DNA of 64,000 nt from Danxiaibacter sp048498555 (GTDB taxonomy: Bacteria > Bacteroidota > Bacteroidia > Chitinophagales > Chitinophagaceae). The translations under genes and the position numbers were made by a program. Below the pieces are notes generated by a model, which was given only the letters and a program-made list of their open reading frames with translations, was not told the origin of the DNA and made no database searches. The first letter of the stretch is position 1; each line of letters begins with the position of its first letter. Shown here piece by piece: positions 45,110 to 53,931 of this stretch. The DNA lies in NCBI GenBank assembly GCA_048498555.1, contig JBEHXT010000009.1, positions 124,001 to 188,000 on the forward strand, in the 5' to 3' direction.

Positions 45110-46420
45110 ATGAAAGCGAGAACACTAAAGAAGGATAAAGTAAACATCATAACATTAGGCTGTAGCAAGAACCTCGTTGATAGTGAGGTACTTAGCGGCC
45201 AGCTGAAAGCTAATGAGATTGATGTGGTGCATGAAAGTGGTAAACTTGATCATAACATTGTAGTTGTAAATACTTGCGGCTTTATTGATAAAGCCAAAGA
45301 AGAAAGCATTAACACTATTCTGGACCAGATAAACCTGAAGAAAAAAGGGCGCCTGGACAAAGTGTATGTAACTGGTTGCCTGAGCGAGCGTTATCGCGGC
45401 GACCTGGAGGCTGAAATTCCGGAAGTTGATGCCTGGTTTGGCACTTTTGACCTTCCTTTAATGTTAAAACAATTTGACGCTGATTATAAAACCGAATTAC
45501 TGGGTGAGCGCCTTTTAGCAACACCCAAGCATTACGCTTACATGAAAATTAGTGAAGGTTGTAACAGAACCTGCTCTTTCTGTGCCATTCCTTTAATGAG
45601 AGGCCAGCATGTGAGCAAATCGATCGACGATTTACTAAAAGAAGCTGAAGGGCTCGTGCAGAAGGGTGTTAAAGAGGTAATGCTGATTGCGCAGGAACTG
45701 ACCTACTATGGCCTGGATCTTTATAAAAAAAGGATGCTTGCGGACCTTGTTAACCGCCTGGCTGATGTAAAAGGTTTGGAATGGATCCGTCTTCACTATG
45801 CTTACCCTAATAAATTTCCGCTTGAAGTGTTGGATGTAATGCGTGAACGTGATAATGTTTGTAATTACCTGGACATGCCTTTGCAGCACGCCAGCGATAA
45901 TATGCTGAAAGCAATGCGCCGCCAAAGCACCAGGGCAGAAATTGAAGACACGATTAGCGCGATCCGCGAAAGGGTTCCCGGTATATGCTTAAGGACTACA
46001 CTGATTAGCGGTTTCCCCGGAGAAACACGGGACGACGTGGAAGATGTAAAAGACTTTTTGCAAAAACAGCGCTTTGACAGGGTAGGTATTTTTACTTACA
46101 GTCATGAAGAAGGTACATCCGCCTATGATCTTGCTGATGATATACCTGCCGATGAAAAGCAGGCAAGGGCACAGGAAATAATGGAAGTACAGCAAGAGAT
46201 CAGCTACGAGAAAAACCAGGAAAGGATTGGCCACACATATAAAGTGATCATTGATAAAAAAGAAGCCGGGCGTTACCTGGGAAGAACTGAATTTGATAGT
46301 GTGGAAGTTGACAACGAAGTAGTGATCCATTCAGAAAAGAAACTGCCTATTGGCGACTTTGTAAATGTGAAGATTACCAAGGCCTACGATTATGATATTG
46401 AAGGCGAAGTGGTTGCATAG
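45110..46420 (+). CDS. rimO: Ribosomal protein S12 methylthiotransferase
   Basis: A radical-SAM enzyme that adds a methylthio group to an aspartate of ribosomal protein S12. 436 residues from the ATG at 45110. The N-terminal MTTase domain binds a second cluster with cysteines in TLGCSKN, VNTCGFI and VTGCLSE. The radical-SAM motif is C151-x3-C155-x2-C158 (CNRTCSFC), and a TRAM domain ends the protein. The order and length match RimO rather than MiaB. bshC starts 100 bp downstream. Confidence 0.94.
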   Translation: MKARTLKKDKVNIITLGCSKNLVDSEVLSGQLKANEIDVVHESGKLDHNIVVVNTCGFIDKAKEESINTILDQINLKKKGRLDKVYVTGCLSERYRGDLEAEIPEVDAWFGTFDLPLMLKQFDADYKTELLGERLLATPKHYAYMKISEGCNRTCSFCAIPLMRGQHVSKSIDDLLKEAEGLVQKGVKEVMLIAQELTYYGLDLYKKRMLADLVNRLADVKGLEWIRLHYAYPNKFPLEVLDVMRERDNVCNYLDMPLQHASDNMLKAMRRQSTRAEIEDTISAIRERVPGICLRTTLISGFPGETRDDVEDVKDFLQKQRFDRVGIFTYSHEEGTSAYDLADDIPADEKQARAQEIMEVQQEISYEKNQERIGHTYKVIIDKKEAGRYLGRTEFDSVEVDNEVVIHSEKKLPIGDFVNVKITKAYDYDIEGEVVA

Positions 46421-46520
46421 AAGTTAAAAACACCAAAATACTTTCGAAATAAGTAAGTTTTGTACGAACGGCTAAGTTTTATGTGCGAATTATACTTATT
46501 TCGTACACTCAATTGCGTTC

Positions 46521-48119
46521 ATGGAAACAAATTGTACTTATACTTCTTACGAACAGACAGGCTTTTTTTCCACGATAGTTACAGACTACTTAGCGCAGCA
46601 TGAACAACTAAAGCCGTTTTATAAATACACGCCGGATATTGACGGCATTAAAGCCGCGCTTGACGATAGGAAGGATATAAATTATAACCGTACTGAGCTT
46701 GTAAATGCGTTGCGCGAGCAATATGAAGACCTGGCTACACATCAGAAGGTTGCATCGAACATCACTTCATTGCAACAGCCAAATACGTTCGTCATAACAA
46801 CGGCACATCAACCGAACATTTTTACAGGGCCTCTATATTTCATTTATAAAATACTCCATGCCATCCAACTGGCGGAGAAACTTTCTCAGCAGCTGCCGGA
46901 TTACAACTTTGTACCGGTATATTACATGGGGAGTGAAGATGCTGACCTTGATGAGCTCGGACAGATCTATATTGATGGCAAGCCGTATACATGGCAAACC
47001 AAACAGACTGGTGCCGTTGGTAGAATGAAAGTTGATAAAGCATTTATTGCTTTGATGGATGAGATGGAATCGCAGATTGCAGTACTACCTTACGGTAAAG
47101 AATTAACGGATATATTCAGGCAGGCATACATGCAAGGCTATACCATACAACAAGCTACGCTTGCTGTAACAAATACATTATTCGGTAAATATGGGCTTAT
47201 AGTAGTCGTTCCCGATAATCCCGCCCTAAAAGCCTTATACAAGCCTGTTATAAAGAAGGAGCTACAAGAACAGTTTTCTTTTAAAGCAGTTGCAGAAACA
47301 GCAGAGCAACTGGAACAGCGCTACAAGGTTCAGGCCGGCGGCCGCGAACTAAATCTTTTCTATTTGATCGATGATAAACGCGAACGAATTGAAAAGACAA
47401 ATGATGGCTACGCAGTGCGCAACCTGGGGCTGCATTTCTCGGAAGAAACGATACTAGAGGAGCTTGAGCAGCACCCTGAACGGTTTAGCCCGAATGTTAT
47501 TTTGAGAGGCGCATTTCAGGAAACTATCCTACCCGGCGTTGCATTCATTGGTGGCGGTGGAGAACTGGCCTATTGGTTGGAGCTGAAGAATGTGTTTGCG
47601 GCGATAAATGTGCCCTACCCTGTCCTGCTCCTCAGAAATTCTTTTCTCGTCGTTGAAAAAGAATGGTCAGAAAAAACAAGCCAGCTGCAGCTTAAACTGG
47701 AAGACTTGTTTAAGACGGAACATGAGTTGATGAACATGATTGTTTCGCTGCATAGTGCCAACACCGTTAAATTAAATGGTGAGCTAGATAAGGTAGACGA
47801 ATTATACCAGACCATCACACAAAGAGCAGCATTGGTTGATTCAACCTTACACGATCATGTAGTGGCATTGCGGACAAAAGCCATTCAGCGCCTGGAAGAG
47901 CTGGAGAAAAAAATGTTGCGTGCTGAAAAAAGAAAATTTGCAACTGAGCTATCACGCATACGTAAGATAAAATCAATTCTCTTCCCTGCGGACAGCCTGC
48001 AGGAAAGGCGTGAAAACATTGCAGGTTTCTACGGTTTGTATGGTGGAGAATTGCTGGATGTATTGCTGCAAAACTCATTAACTTTGGAACAGCAGTTTGG
48101 TATTCTTGAAATAAAATAA
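46521..48119 (+). CDS. bshC: Bacillithiol synthesis cysteine-adding enzyme BshC
   Basis: The final step of bacillithiol synthesis, adding cysteine to glucosaminyl-malate. 532 residues, the family's normal length. Marks are TTAHQPNIFTGPLYFIYKI (about 93-111), PVYYMGSEDADLDELG (about 132-147), the Gly-rich GVAFIGGGGELAYWLELK (about 338-355) and a long coiled-coil near the C-terminus (LHDHVVALRTKAIQRLEELE). BshA and BshB are not in the window. It indicates that this organism uses bacillithiol as a low-molecular thiol. Confidence 0.94.
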   Translation: METNCTYTSYEQTGFFSTIVTDYLAQHEQLKPFYKYTPDIDGIKAALDDRKDINYNRTELVNALREQYEDLATHQKVASNITSLQQPNTFVITTAHQPNIFTGPLYFIYKILHAIQLAEKLSQQLPDYNFVPVYYMGSEDADLDELGQIYIDGKPYTWQTKQTGAVGRMKVDKAFIALMDEMESQIAVLPYGKELTDIFRQAYMQGYTIQQATLAVTNTLFGKYGLIVVVPDNPALKALYKPVIKKELQEQFSFKAVAETAEQLEQRYKVQAGGRELNLFYLIDDKRERIEKTNDGYAVRNLGLHFSEETILEELEQHPERFSPNVILRGAFQETILPGVAFIGGGGELAYWLELKNVFAAINVPYPVLLLRNSFLVVEKEWSEKTSQLQLKLEDLFKTEHELMNMIVSLHSANTVKLNGELDKVDELYQTITQRAALVDSTLHDHVVALRTKAIQRLEELEKKMLRAEKRKFATELSRIRKIKSILFPADSLQERRENIAGFYGLYGGELLDVLLQNSLTLEQQFGILEIK

Positions 48120-48138
48120 TGAAGATTTTATAAATATT

Positions 48139-48169
48139 TTTGGCAGTACAAACTTTTCTCTTATTTTTG
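48139..48169 (+). promoter_or_regulatory. Bacteroidota-type promoter of tRNA-Arg (ACG)
   Basis: TTTG (48139-48142), 19 bases, then TATTTTTG (48162-48169), an exact fit to TTTG-N19-TAnnTTTG. The tRNA starts 34 bases later. Confidence 0.65.
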
Positions 48170-48202
48170 CGCTCCCAACAACGAAAAAGGGAACCCAAAA
48201 AC

Positions 48203-48276
48203 GGCCTCGTAGCTCAACTGAATAGAGCATCTGACTACGGATCAGAAGGTTTCAGGTTTGAATCCTGACGAGGTCA
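48203..48276 (+). tRNA. tRNA-Arg (ACG)
   Basis: Acceptor GGCCTCG pairs with CGAGGTC, anticodon stem TCTGA/TCAGA with loop CTACGGA, T arm TCAGG-TTTGAAT-CCTGA. CCA follows directly in the DNA (48277-48279), unlike the two other tRNAs here. Confidence 0.95.
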
Positions 48277-48300
48277 CCAAAAGGATCTCAAAGTCCGCTA

Positions 48301-48331
48301 AAAGCCAGCAAAATTTTTGCTGGCTTTTTTG
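48301..48331 (+). terminator. Terminator after tRNA-Arg (ACG)
   Basis: Stem AAAGCCAGCAAAA with its complement around a single central T (so a small loop forms from the A-T pairs), ending in a T run. Confidence 0.8.
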
Positions 48332-48962
48332 TTTTCAATTGCGCGAGAGTAGTTGAAATGGATCAAGTTGAATTCAAGTGGGGATTGGCAGAAAAAGTAC
48401 AAGCCTTCCTTCCATTGCCTGTTTTATGGTTTACCAATTGGTCATGAGCAATTGAAATTTTGCTATTGCATATTGAGAATTTGTTTGATCATTTGTATTC
48501 ATCCATAAACGGATACTTGATCCTCAATGATCAGTACCCAAATTTCTTTCCTTTATCCGTATGTAGTCTGCAATAGCTATTAATGAAGCTTCCCGAGTTA
48601 GTTTAACATTATTCCTCGGTAGATACTCCGGAAGTGAGCAAGTTGAATGATTAAGGCGTTAGAGACAAATCAGGCAACCCCTCTCTCCACACTATCTTTA
48701 AAAAATTATCATCCCTAGAAAATTCTATTGAAGTTTCGGCTGTTCAACACGACCAGGATGACATAAGGTTGTAATATCGAAAAAGACCTCCGTTCTACCT
48801 GTAAAATTAACCTGCTAATGTAGAATACCTATATTGCGTCCGAAGGCAAATTCCCCAATAAATATCACTAATCTTATGGCTCTTCTAAAAGATTAATACA
48901 GATACTTTGGTTTGTTGTCAATCTATAATTTTTAAATTATTGACTATTAAAAAGCACACATA
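48332..48962. other. Gene-free stretch
   Basis: Over 600 bases with no intact gene, tRNA or repeat that I can see. A 44-codon minus-strand open fragment near 48550-48680 has no start and no recognisable product. Confidence 0.45.
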
Positions 48963-50309
48963 ATGATGATAAGGCAATTTTCATTTATCTCTTTTGTTGT
49001 TCTGGGAATCTGCAGTTGTGGAACCAGCAAAAAGGCACAACAGCAGGACGTTTCATTTGATAAAGGCATCAACCAGGTCAACCACGTAGTGGTTGTCTAT
49101 ATGGAAAACCACAGCTTCGATAATCTGTATGGTGAATTCAACGGAGCGAATGGTATTAAGAATGCCGAAAAAGGAAATTTTGCGCAGGTAGACGAGCACG
49201 GAACTCCTTATAAATACCTTCCCGAGATCCCAAGGAACAATGCGTTCCCCACCAATCTGCCTAACAAGCTTTTTAATATAGACCAGTTTGTGCCGTCAGA
49301 CAAAAAAACGCCTGATGTTACACATCGCTTCTTTCACAACCAATTGCAGATTGACGGTGGAAAGATGGACAAATTTGCAGCGTACAACGATTCTAAAGGA
49401 TTGGCTATGGGCTACTATACCACTAAAAATCTACCGCTGTTTCCGCTCGCTCAGAAATACACGCTGTGTGATAACTTCTTTCAAAGTGTTTATGGAGGCT
49501 CCTATTTTAACCACGTTTATTTAATCTCTGCCGCTGTGCCGGTTTGGCCAGATGCACCTGCATCAATGATTGCAAAAGTGGATGCCAATGACAAGATGAC
49601 AAGTGATGGTGTTGTTACGCCCGATGGCTATGCAGTTAACCATGTTTTATCGCGCAATACACCTTATCCCGCTAAATCAGATACTTCCAAAATGCTGCCT
49701 TCACAAACAATGCCTACTATTGGCGACAGGCTGAGTGAAAAAAACATCTCCTGGGCCTGGTACTCTGAAGGCTGGGATGATGCTGTAGCAGGACGAGAAA
49801 ATAATTTTGCATATAACCATGAACCGTTTTTGTATTTCACCCAATATAAAGAAGGAACGCCCGGCAGAGCGCACATGAAAGATCAGCGTGATTTTTTAAA
49901 AGCAGCAAATGAAGGCACACTGCCCAGTGTATCTTTTGTAAAACCCGGTGGCGGCAATGATGAACATCCGGGTGGCTCTGATGTATATTCTTCTGAGCAA
50001 TTGGCCGTTAAGTTGATTAACGCGGTGCTAGATGGTCCTAATGGAAAAGATGCATTGGTGATTCTTACTTATGATGAATTTGGTGGCTTCTTTGATCACG
50101 TGGCTCCGCCCGTTATTGACAGATGGGGCCCCGGCAGCCGTATTCCTGCAATTGTTATAGGGCCGTTTGCAAAAAAAGGACAAATTGATCACACGCAATA
50201 TGAAACGGTGAGCATTCTGTCTTTCATAGAACAGAGATGGGGAATTAAGCCGTTGGCTGAAAGGGATAAAAATGCAAACCCCTTCCGGAATGCCCTGATT
50301 TTTAAATAA
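48963..50309 (+). CDS. Phosphoesterase-family lipoprotein (acid phosphatase / phospholipase C-like)
   Basis: 448 residues. The leader MMIRQFSFISFVVLGICSC is lipoprotein-like with a probable Cys 17 or 19. The rest belongs to the phosphoesterase family of phospholipase C and AcpA: VVVVYMENHSFDNLYG near 41-56 with the metal-binding Glu/Asn, PSVSFVKPGGGNDEHPGGS, and ILTYDEFGGFFDHVAPP. It should release phosphate from an organic ester outside the cytoplasm. The peroxidase gene begins 23 bp downstream, so one transcript is likely. Confidence 0.9.
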   Translation: MMIRQFSFISFVVLGICSCGTSKKAQQQDVSFDKGINQVNHVVVVYMENHSFDNLYGEFNGANGIKNAEKGNFAQVDEHGTPYKYLPEIPRNNAFPTNLPNKLFNIDQFVPSDKKTPDVTHRFFHNQLQIDGGKMDKFAAYNDSKGLAMGYYTTKNLPLFPLAQKYTLCDNFFQSVYGGSYFNHVYLISAAVPVWPDAPASMIAKVDANDKMTSDGVVTPDGYAVNHVLSRNTPYPAKSDTSKMLPSQTMPTIGDRLSEKNISWAWYSEGWDDAVAGRENNFAYNHEPFLYFTQYKEGTPGRAHMKDQRDFLKAANEGTLPSVSFVKPGGGNDEHPGGSDVYSSEQLAVKLINAVLDGPNGKDALVILTYDEFGGFFDHVAPPVIDRWGPGSRIPAIVIGPFAKKGQIDHTQYETVSILSFIEQRWGIKPLAERDKNANPFRNALIFK

Positions 50310-50332
50310 GCAGATCGATAAGTGAATGTGTT

Positions 50333-52174
50333 ATGTACAAGAAAACAGGAGTAATTGCTATTTTGCTGTTGGGGCTGTTGATCGCAAGCTTTACTCCTTT
50401 TGATGCGAATTATTCGCCAATAAAGTCCAGTGCGCGTGAGCAAAAAATTCAGAAAAAGATATACAGGCAAATCGTATCCTTTCACGATTATTTAAAGGAT
50501 AGTTTTTATGTAGCGATCAGTAACGAGCATGCCGATACACAAAATATTCGTAAGCTATTTCTAAGATCGAGGTTGCTGTTCAAAAAATTTGAATGGGCAG
50601 CAGCCTACTTTGCCGCGGACCTTATAGAAAGAATAAACGGCGCGCCTGTACAGGAAATTGAGAATGCCGATCTGTTAGATCCATCTTTGGCCCGTGGCAT
50701 CAATCCTATCGGCCTGCAGGTAATAGAGCCTTTCATTTATCCGCACTACAACGCTATCAACAAAGCAGCACTGCTTAACGAAGTCGGGCATCTCATCACC
50801 AATACAGAATATCTCATTGCTTATTTTAACGATCATCCATTGGCTGACTGGCGCCTGCTGGATGCAGCCAAATTAGAGGTTTTCAGAATCATCACTTTGG
50901 GCATTACCGGGTTCGATAATACCCTTGCCCTGAATGGCATGGAAGAGTCGGCCGCTTCATTAGAAAGCCTGCGCGAAATGCTCATTAACTATACAGGAAA
51001 AAAACAGGAAACAGCTTTATTACAGCATCTTGATGCGGCCATCGAATACCTGCATAGTCATATTGATTTTAATAGCTTTGACAGAGCTGCATTTATCACC
51101 CGTTACGCAAACAAGATTAGTGCAGATATAGCACAATTAGAAACAAATTTACCCGGTCCGCAAATTTTGTACAACCGCATGCTGCGACAGGGTGCAATAA
51201 CATTGTTTGATTCAGATGCATTTAATGTTGATGCATTTTCACCGGGCCCCGAATTTCATATCACAGATGCTAAAGTGGTGCTGGGAGAAAAACTTTTTTA
51301 TGATGTGTCACTATCTGGCACAGGCACAAGAAGCTGCGCCTCCTGTCACCGGCCTGATCTGGCATTTAGCGATGGCCTTGCAAAAAATACAGAGATCCAT
51401 GATTCACTGAAACTATTAAAGAGAAACGTACCAACCTTACTCAACGCTGCCTTGCAATCCAATTACTTCTACGATATGCGGGCGCTCACACTGGAGAACC
51501 AGGTAGTAGATGTGATTAACAGTAAAGCAGAGATGGACGGTTCTATGGATGCCATTATAAAACATGTTGCCGCGGATAACACATACAGGTTATTATTCGC
51601 AAAAGCGTTTCCCGCAAGCACTGAAAATAAGATCGGCGCAGGCGAAATAACGAACGCGCTTGCCTCCTATGTTCGCAGCCTCACGAAACTTAACAGCCGT
51701 TTTGATCTGTATATGCAGGGTGATGAGCGCGCATTGTCTACACAGGAGTTGAAAGGTTTTAATCTGTTTACGGGCAAAGCAAAATGCGGCACTTGCCACT
51801 TTGTTCCGCTGTTTAACGGCATCATGCCTCCCAAATATGTTACGAGCGAAACGGAGGTGATAGGTGTTCCGTTATCTATCACAGATTCGCTGCTGGACAC
51901 TGACGCAGGATATTATGATGTGATTGGCGTTGAATCTTACAAACACGCTTTTAAAGTTCCCACAGTCCGCAATATTGATATAACAGCGCCTTATATGCAC
52001 AATGGCATATATAAAACCTTAGCAGAGGTTGTGGAATTTTATAACAACGGTGGCGCCGCAGGTATAGGAATTAATCTTCCCAATCAAACGCTGCCTAAAG
52101 AAAAGCTTAACCTTACTGACGCGGAAAAAGAGGATTTGATTGCTTTTATGAAGAGTTTGGAAAGTGCTTACTAA
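50333..52174 (+). CDS. Di-haem cytochrome c peroxidase / MauG family protein
   Basis: 613 residues with signal peptide MYKKTGVIAILLLGLLIASF. Residues about 30-290 form a helical N-terminal extension absent from classic CcpA. The peroxidase part has two haem sites, C335-x2-C338-H339 (RSCASCHRPDLAFSDG) and C485-x2-C488-H489 (KCGTCHFVPLFNG), and the closing YMHNGIYKTLAEVVEFYNNG. Either peroxide reduction or protein/cofactor oxidation is possible. It follows the phosphoesterase gene by 23 bp. Its last five codons and stop lie inside a 59-bp palindrome. Confidence 0.9.
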   Translation: MYKKTGVIAILLLGLLIASFTPFDANYSPIKSSAREQKIQKKIYRQIVSFHDYLKDSFYVAISNEHADTQNIRKLFLRSRLLFKKFEWAAAYFAADLIERINGAPVQEIENADLLDPSLARGINPIGLQVIEPFIYPHYNAINKAALLNEVGHLITNTEYLIAYFNDHPLADWRLLDAAKLEVFRIITLGITGFDNTLALNGMEESAASLESLREMLINYTGKKQETALLQHLDAAIEYLHSHIDFNSFDRAAFITRYANKISADIAQLETNLPGPQILYNRMLRQGAITLFDSDAFNVDAFSPGPEFHITDAKVVLGEKLFYDVSLSGTGTRSCASCHRPDLAFSDGLAKNTEIHDSLKLLKRNVPTLLNAALQSNYFYDMRALTLENQVVDVINSKAEMDGSMDAIIKHVAADNTYRLLFAKAFPASTENKIGAGEITNALASYVRSLTKLNSRFDLYMQGDERALSTQELKGFNLFTGKAKCGTCHFVPLFNGIMPPKYVTSETEVIGVPLSITDSLLDTDAGYYDVIGVESYKHAFKVPTVRNIDITAPYMHNGIYKTLAEVVEFYNNGGAAGIGINLPNQTLPKEKLNLTDAEKEDLIAFMKSLESAY

Positions 52175-52219
52175 AGTGTCCTACACTTTTAAAGTGTAGG
52201 ACACTTTAGTAAGCACTTT
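52161..52219. terminator. 59-bp perfect palindrome spanning the peroxidase stop codon
   Basis: Two perfectly complementary 29-base arms (52161-52189 and 52191-52219) around a single T. The left arm contains the last codons and TAA of the peroxidase gene, and the right arm ends in a T run, so it can act as a terminator. The stem is far longer than termination needs. Confidence 0.8.
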
Positions 52220-52228
52220 TTTAGAAAT

Positions 52229-52504
52229 ATGGTAATAGCAAAAGATTTCGATAAAGAACTTACTTACTTGGAAAGCGCCTAAAGCAGCTTAGGAAGCAAC
52301 GTGGGCTTACTTTGCTTGACCTGGAAGTTCTGAGCGGAATTAATGACAGTGATATAAGCCGTTATGAAAATGGGAAAGAAAAAATAGAATTATTTACATT
52401 ATTCAGGTTGGCAAAAGCCCTTAACTCTCACTCTTCAGCAGATGGTAGACTATGATGGAGAGTCACCTGAAGAGGAGAAAGATAAAGCAGAAAAAAAACG
52501 GTAG
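52229..52504 (+). pseudogene. XRE-type helix-turn-helix regulator, two frameshifts
   Basis: Three reading-frame pieces add up to one XRE protein of about 90 residues. The start MVIAKDFDKELTY is in the frame of 52229. The HTH part LKQLRKQRGLTLLDLEVLSG and ISRYENGKEKIELFTLF is in the next frame (52261-52432). The end MVDYDGESPEEEKDKAEKK is back in the first frame and stops at 52504. The first shift sits at three ACTT repeats (52258-52269); a fourth copy would restore the frame. The second lies near 52421-52435 and is consistent with one extra base. Confidence 0.75.
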
Positions 52505-52601
52505 TTCACATTCCAAATCTACAAAATCCATTTCCATCACCCAGAAAACTTCACGGATCGGTTTGCGCCGAAAGACATTTTGCAAAGAAAAAAATAGTAC
52601 A

Positions 52602-53237
52602 CTATGGTCTGTTGACATTAAAGTTGCTAAGAAAATTAACTTCTTCATCTGGCGTTCTTCGAAATCCATCTTCGATATTAGTTGCTGTTAACTCAGTCCG
52701 TTTAACAGATTTGGTATATCCGGCGAAAAAATAGTCATCGCTGTTCTTTCTGATTATAAGATGAGTAGTGAACATATCTTGTGCAATAGCAGCAACTCCA
52801 TAGAACTGTCTTTCATTTATGTTTTCACCCCAACGAAACGGTAGCGAAAACATGTTATACGCCCCACCCGGAACAACTGTAAGAAAATGCATTTTCGTGA
52901 TGGCTGTCCAATTATGTCTCACCAAATTCGGTGAGTCATAGCTCCTATATAAATCTAAATCTATTATTTTGATGGAAATATTACTTAAAGGATCGTCGCC
53001 AATTACCGATAATGAAAACATCATTTCGCCTTGCGTATTCATTCCTGCGTAACTAAGCTTAGCTAAACTTGCGCCTCCAGTCAAAAAGCTAATTGTTTTG
53101 AGTTGAAGATTTGCTAGTTCACCCATTTTGTTTCTGTAATTTGCTTCATTTTCATCTTTTCTTTTTGCAGCTTTCGCTGCAAGAAAAGTCGATAACACCG
53201 TGAGGGCTAATGTTATAATTAGAATGATCAAGGACAT
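52602..53237 (-). CDS. Single-span membrane protein of unknown function (island gene 4)
   Basis: 211 residues: an N-terminal membrane helix (LIILIITLALTVLSTFLAA), a charged helical linker (KRKDENEANYRNKM), then a beta-rich domain with no motif I know. Part of it (SNISIKIIDLDLYR) resembles SISIVELDSL in the gene just upstream, and both have the same layout, so they may be distant relatives. It lies 11 bp after that gene in an AT-rich minus-strand run with SIR2 and ParA-like genes. Confidence 0.7.
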   Translation of the reverse strand: MSLIILIITLALTVLSTFLAAKAAKRKDENEANYRNKMGELANLQLKTISFLTGGASLAKLSYAGMNTQGEMMFSLSVIGDDPLSNISIKIIDLDLYRSYDSPNLVRHNWTAITKMHFLTVVPGGAYNMFSLPFRWGENINERQFYGVAAIAQDMFTTHLIIRKNSDDYFFAGYTKSVKRTELTATNIEDGFRRTPDEEVNFLSNFNVNRP

Positions 53238-53248
53238 AGTATAAGAAA

Positions 53249-53821
53249 TTATCTTTTGAAAAATCCCGAATCTTGATATTTGTACTGAATGGTATTTGAG
53301 CTGTCTATGACGTTAGTTGAATATAACCAATTGTTATTTATTTTCTTCATTTCAATAACTTGAATAAAATCACCATTTTTTTGGTGAATGATAAATTCCA
53401 TTTTCATTTCTTTTTCTCTTTTTAAATCTATCACCAGAATATTTCGATTGGTTTTTGGATAAACTGTTCCGATATATAAATCGTTTACCCCAAGCGGCTT
53501 CAGATTTTTATTAGAATTGCACTTTTGATTTAAGCTGTCTAATTCAACAATGCTTATAGACACATCATTGACAGGATATTTTCCTTTCATAAAAAGCTTC
53601 AATTGACCAGAACTTTCAGATAAAGGAATAAATTTTAAAACTGCAAAGCCCTCTGAACTGCTTAAATAACTAATAAGCACTTGCTTTAAGCTGTCGACTT
53701 CAATTTGTTTCAATTCAAGTTTATTTTGAAGTTGATTTTTTTGAAGATATCCAGTAATAAGCACAGAACATGAAACAATGCCCGAAATTATTGGAATTAA
53801 TATACTGTTGGTTAATTTCAT
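53249..53821 (-). CDS. Single-span membrane protein with coiled coil (island gene 3)
   Basis: 190 residues. One N-terminal span (ILIPIISGIVSCSVLITGY), then a coiled coil (LQNKLELKQIEVDSLKQVL, about 31-50), then a beta-rich domain ending FFKR. The domain should lie on the far side of the membrane or in the cytoplasm depending on topology, which I cannot settle. No family recognised. It is 11 bp upstream of the 211-residue protein and 110 bp downstream of the SIR2 gene. Confidence 0.7.
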   Translation of the reverse strand: MKLTNSILIPIISGIVSCSVLITGYLQKNQLQNKLELKQIEVDSLKQVLISYLSSSEGFAVLKFIPLSESSGQLKLFMKGKYPVNDVSISIVELDSLNQKCNSNKNLKPLGVNDLYIGTVYPKTNRNILVIDLKREKEMKMEFIIHQKNGDFIQVIEMKKINNNWLYSTNVIDSSNTIQYKYQDSGFFKR

Positions 53822-53931
53822 AAGCTTGCCAATTTGATCTAAAAATTTGAGTGGTTATACAACAGAATCCATACGCCACCAATGCGATCTTATGTCGAGC
53901 TTTAGTCGATCTTTTATTAATGACACCTTCT

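Noticed and set aside
48550..48680. 44-codon minus-strand fragment
   Set aside because: No start codon and no recognisable product; probably chance.
52161..52219. Insertion-sequence inverted repeat end
   Set aside because: The arms touch each other and no transposase lies nearby.
52452..52691. 79-codon plus-strand frame starting MMESHLKRR
   Set aside because: It begins inside the XRE remnant in a wrong frame and runs antisense into the 211-residue membrane protein gene.
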